Source: an uncultured Chlorobiaceae bacterium (lineage in GTDB: Bacteria > Bacteroidota > Chlorobiia > Chlorobiales > Chlorobiaceae). Taken from it: a stretch of DNA of 7,940 bases. Position 1 is the stretch's first letter; each line of letters opens with the position of its first letter. Of the stretch, positions 6,590-7,940 are shown piece by piece. Location: NCBI GenBank assembly GCA_903874585.1, contig CAIQSY010000071.1, forward strand, positions 1 through 7,940. Direction: 5' to 3'. Below the pieces are notes generated by a model that was not told where the DNA came from, did no database searches, and was given only the letters and a program-made list of their open reading frames with translations. A program made the translations under genes and the position numbers.

Positions 6590-6627
6590 GGCAACCAATA
6601 ATCGGATAGTTAATCGTCTATATTATT

Positions 6628-7707
6628 TTATAACTGTTTAAGAAACAATCGAACATCTTCGAGCAGCACTTGCTGCGCTTTATCTGAAGAAAATGGAAAA
6701 AGGCACCCGGCCGCATTCATGTGACCACCGCCACCATATTTTTTAGCCAATTGATTGACATACACATTACCACGCGATCGAAAGCTCGCTTTAGTTCGAC
6801 CATCCTGCATTTCAACCATCAACACGGCAAGCCGTACCGATGGTACGCTTAAAAGATATTGGATGATAAGATCGGTATCAAACAGTTTACTCTCGGTTGC
6901 CTTCAGCATATCCTGCGAAATAAAAAGCCATGAAATTTCGCCATTATCAAGAATAGTAATGGCGCTCAATGCGGCTCCCAAGAGTTTAAGTGCTTGCGGT
7001 GTTAACGAATTGTAGATATTATCATAGATTACCGCCGCATTAGCGCCTTTACTGACAAGATCGCCCGCAAGCTGATAAACATAAGGGGTTGTTTTTGGAA
7101 AGCGGAATGAACCCGTATCAGTCATAACTGAAACATAAAGCGCTTCTGCAATTTCAGGAGTGAAAAGCGCGCGCCCCAAACGCTCCTGTAAAGCATAAAT
7201 TAAACCATAAACCAGCTCACCTGTTGATGATGCGTAATGTTCACACACCATAACATCGGTAAAATCATCGGGTTCAAGGTGGTGATCAATGCAGACAAGC
7301 TTCAAACTGCCAAGCTCTTTTGAAAAGCTGACGTGTGGCCAGAGTGACCCCATTCGATCGCGTAAATTGGCATCAAGCAGCACCACAACATCGCAAAGCG
7401 TCAGCTCTTGAAGAGCATCCTCGCTTTTGTTATTAAACATGGTGATAGGGTATAACCGCTTGAGAAATTTATAGTTTGGTGGAACCTCTGTAGGGTTGAC
7501 AATTGAAACTTCTTTACCCAGTGATTTCAGCACGAGAGCCAGAGCAACTTCACTGCCAAGCCCGTCACCGTCAGAATTTTCATGGGTTGTTAAAACAAAA
7601 TGCTCACCTGCAAGGAGCGCATCGATGACCGGAGACCATTCCTCGGCTTTAAGTGTCCGACCATACTCGGGTACTATCATAAGTGGGATGTCACTTTTAA
7701 AAGGCAT
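6628..7707 (-). CDS. nrnA: DHH/DHHA1 phosphoesterase, NrnA-like (oligoribonuclease / pAp phosphatase)
   Basis: This 359-residue protein has the two-domain DHH-DHHA1 layout. Motif I is THENSDGDGLGSE (41-53), with His42, Asp46 and Asp48 as metal ligands. Motif II is LLDANLRDR (110-118) with Asp112. The DHH motif is CIDHH (139-143). Motif IV is MTDTGSFRF (195-203) with Asp197. The C-terminal DHHA1 substrate-binding loop is KYGGGGHMNAAG (323-334). NrnA proteins degrade 2-5 nt RNAs and dephosphorylate 3'-phosphoadenosine 5'-phosphate; the size and motif order fit this class better than RecJ or GdpP. The usual Pro of motif I is Ser45. The N-terminus is slightly long, and Met10 (ATG at 7680) is an alternative start; neither has a clear Shine-Dalgarno site. 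The ATG at 7707 lies inside a predicted hairpin. It heads a minus-strand cluster and is divergent from rlmN. Confidence 0.85.
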   Translation of the reverse strand: MPFKSDIPLMIVPEYGRTLKAEEWSPVIDALLAGEHFVLTTHENSDGDGLGSEVALALVLKSLGKEVSIVNPTEVPPNYKFLKRLYPITMFNNKSEDALQELTLCDVVVLLDANLRDRMGSLWPHVSFSKELGSLKLVCIDHHLEPDDFTDVMVCEHYASSTGELVYGLIYALQERLGRALFTPEIAEALYVSVMTDTGSFRFPKTTPYVYQLAGDLVSKGANAAVIYDNIYNSLTPQALKLLGAALSAITILDNGEISWLFISQDMLKATESKLFDTDLIIQYLLSVPSVRLAVLMVEMQDGRTKASFRSRGNVYVNQLAKKYGGGGHMNAAGCLFPFSSDKAQQVLLEDVRLFLKQL

Positions 7708-7728
7708 AAAACTTAATTTATGCTTTTT
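7699..7728. promoter_or_regulatory. Hairpin that encloses the nrnA start codon
   Basis: Bases 7699-7710 pair with 7717-7728 around the six-base loop 7711-7716. GCATAAA (7704-7710) matches TTTATGC (7717-7723) exactly, and an A/T extension continues across one mismatch at 7703/7724. In the minus-strand mRNA the nrnA ATG (7707-7705) sits in this stem. That could limit initiation, or the structure could simply be an effect of AT-rich DNA. On the plus strand the stem is followed by little more than C, so it is not a good terminator. Confidence 0.4.
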
Positions 7729-7734
7729 TCCCCG

Positions 7735-7747
7735 TTTTATATAATTT
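7735..7747 (+). repeat. First copy of a 13-base TATA-like direct repeat
   Basis: TTTTATATAATTT occurs here and again, identically, at 7783-7795, with the copies 48 bases apart. The copy contains a TATAAT hexamer (7740-7745) and, on the other strand, TATATA and TATAAA hexamers, so it could supply a -10 box for rlmN or nrnA. No good -35 was found for either direction. Confidence 0.55.
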
Positions 7748-7754
7748 GTGTTCT

Positions 7755-7781
7755 GGATAAAATGGAACTATCCATCTATCC
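7755..7781. repeat. Nested inverted repeat, possible operator between nrnA and rlmN
   Basis: The inner arms ATGGA (7762-7766) and TCCAT (7771-7775) surround the loop ACTA. The outer arms GGATA (7755-7759) and TATCC (7777-7781) are also complementary, offset by a 2/1 internal loop. The element lies between the two 13-base repeats in the divergent promoter region, a typical place for a regulator site. There is no direct evidence for a bound protein. Confidence 0.4.
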
Positions 7782-7782
7782 T

Positions 7783-7795
7783 TTTTATATAATTT
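7783..7795 (+). promoter_or_regulatory. Second copy of the 13-base repeat, candidate rlmN -10 region
   Basis: This is an exact copy of TTTTATATAATTT with TATAAT at 7788-7793. Used as a -10, it would start rlmN transcription near 7800, leaving a very short leader of about 12 bases before the ATG at 7812. No TTGACA-like -35 lies 16-18 bases upstream; the best is a poor TGGAAC at 7763 with a 19-base spacer. The assignment is therefore tentative. Confidence 0.35.
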
Positions 7796-7811
7796 AAATA
7801 CGAGCTTAACC

Positions 7812-7940
7812 ATGCCATTGCCCCCATTGCCCAATATTATCGATCTTACCTTCAACGAATTAAAGCAGGCAATGAGTGCACTGGGTGAGCCAGCCTTTCG
7901 GGCAACTCAAATACATCAATGGCTGTTCAGCCATCAAGCG
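7812..7940 (+). CDS. rlmN: 23S rRNA/tRNA adenine-C2 methyltransferase RlmN, N-terminal fragment cut by the window end
   Basis: The open frame starts at ATG 7812 and runs 43 codons to the window edge without a stop. It encodes a Pro-rich start (MPLPPLPNIIDLT) followed by LKQAMSALGEPAFRATQIHQW (17-37). This matches the N-terminal accessory domain of RlmN, where a G-x-P-x-(F/Y)-R-(A)-x-Q-(I/L)-x-x-W pattern is typical. RlmN is a radical-SAM enzyme that methylates A2503 of 23S rRNA and A37 of some tRNAs. The Cx3Cx2C cluster and catalytic Cys lie outside the window and cannot be checked. Only a weak GAG (7802-7804) precedes the start. The gene is divergent from nrnA across 104 AT-rich bases. Confidence 0.85.
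   Translation, partial: MPLPPLPNIIDLTFNELKQAMSALGEPAFRATQIHQWLFSHQA

Noticed and set aside
6590..6598. TTG start three codons upstream of the chosen pepA ATG
   Set aside because: The ATG at 6589 begins exactly at the conserved N-terminus and gives the usual family length; no ribosome site favours the TTG.
1..7940. Mobile element, CRISPR, toxin-antitoxin or phage content
   Set aside because: No transposase, integrase, repeat-spacer pattern, small paired ORFs or target-site duplications were seen; all genes are housekeeping or envelope type.

Overview
The window is an ordinary bacterial chromosomal segment with dense coding, moderate to low GC, and mostly housekeeping genes. A Bacteroidota/Chlorobiota origin, perhaps a lower-GC green sulfur bacterium, is suggested by three things: a coiled-coil lipoprotein whose C-terminal half resembles lipoproteins I know from Bacteroidetes, the weak or missing Shine-Dalgarno sites of many genes, and the gene content. 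This assignment is an inference from memory and has not been checked by a search.

Layout. Positions 1-506 hold an AT-rich hairpin and a minus-strand RidA/YjgF-family gene. Divergent from it is a plus-strand thiamine operon (633-2730): a TenI-like protein, ThiE and ThiD. The three genes overlap by 4 bases at each junction (ATGA, then GTGA). A fair sigma70-like promoter (517-545) precedes the operon, and no TPP riboswitch is visible. The operon converges with a minus-strand block with only one base between the two stop codons.

Read in its own direction, the minus block (7707 to 2732) runs: NrnA-like DHH/DHHA1 phosphoesterase, leucyl aminopeptidase PepA, a coiled-coil lipoprotein, and UDP-glucose 6-dehydrogenase. 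The gaps are 38, 147 and 15 bases. The last two genes probably form a transcriptional unit. The 104-base divergent region 7708-7811 contains two identical 13-base TATA-like repeats around a nested dyad, and the start of rlmN (7812 to the window end) lies beyond it.

How the genes work together. ThiD phosphorylates the pyrimidine moiety twice and ThiE joins it to the thiazole phosphate. The TenI-like paralogue has lost both ThiE metal ligands and probably acts on the thiazole branch or has another role. RidA-family proteins remove reactive enamines and have been linked to thiamine metabolism in enterobacteria, so the adjacency may have meaning. Ugd supplies UDP-glucuronate for surface polysaccharide, and the lipoprotein in front of it is probably in the envelope. 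PepA and NrnA recycle peptides and short RNA or pAp.

I see no mobile element, CRISPR array, tRNA, rRNA or defence system, and nothing that justifies calling a new biological system. The points most worth a second look are the diverged TenI/ThiE pair, the lipoprotein-ugd pair, the hairpin over the nrnA start codon and the repeat architecture between nrnA and rlmN. No gene-free stretch exceeds 150 bases.
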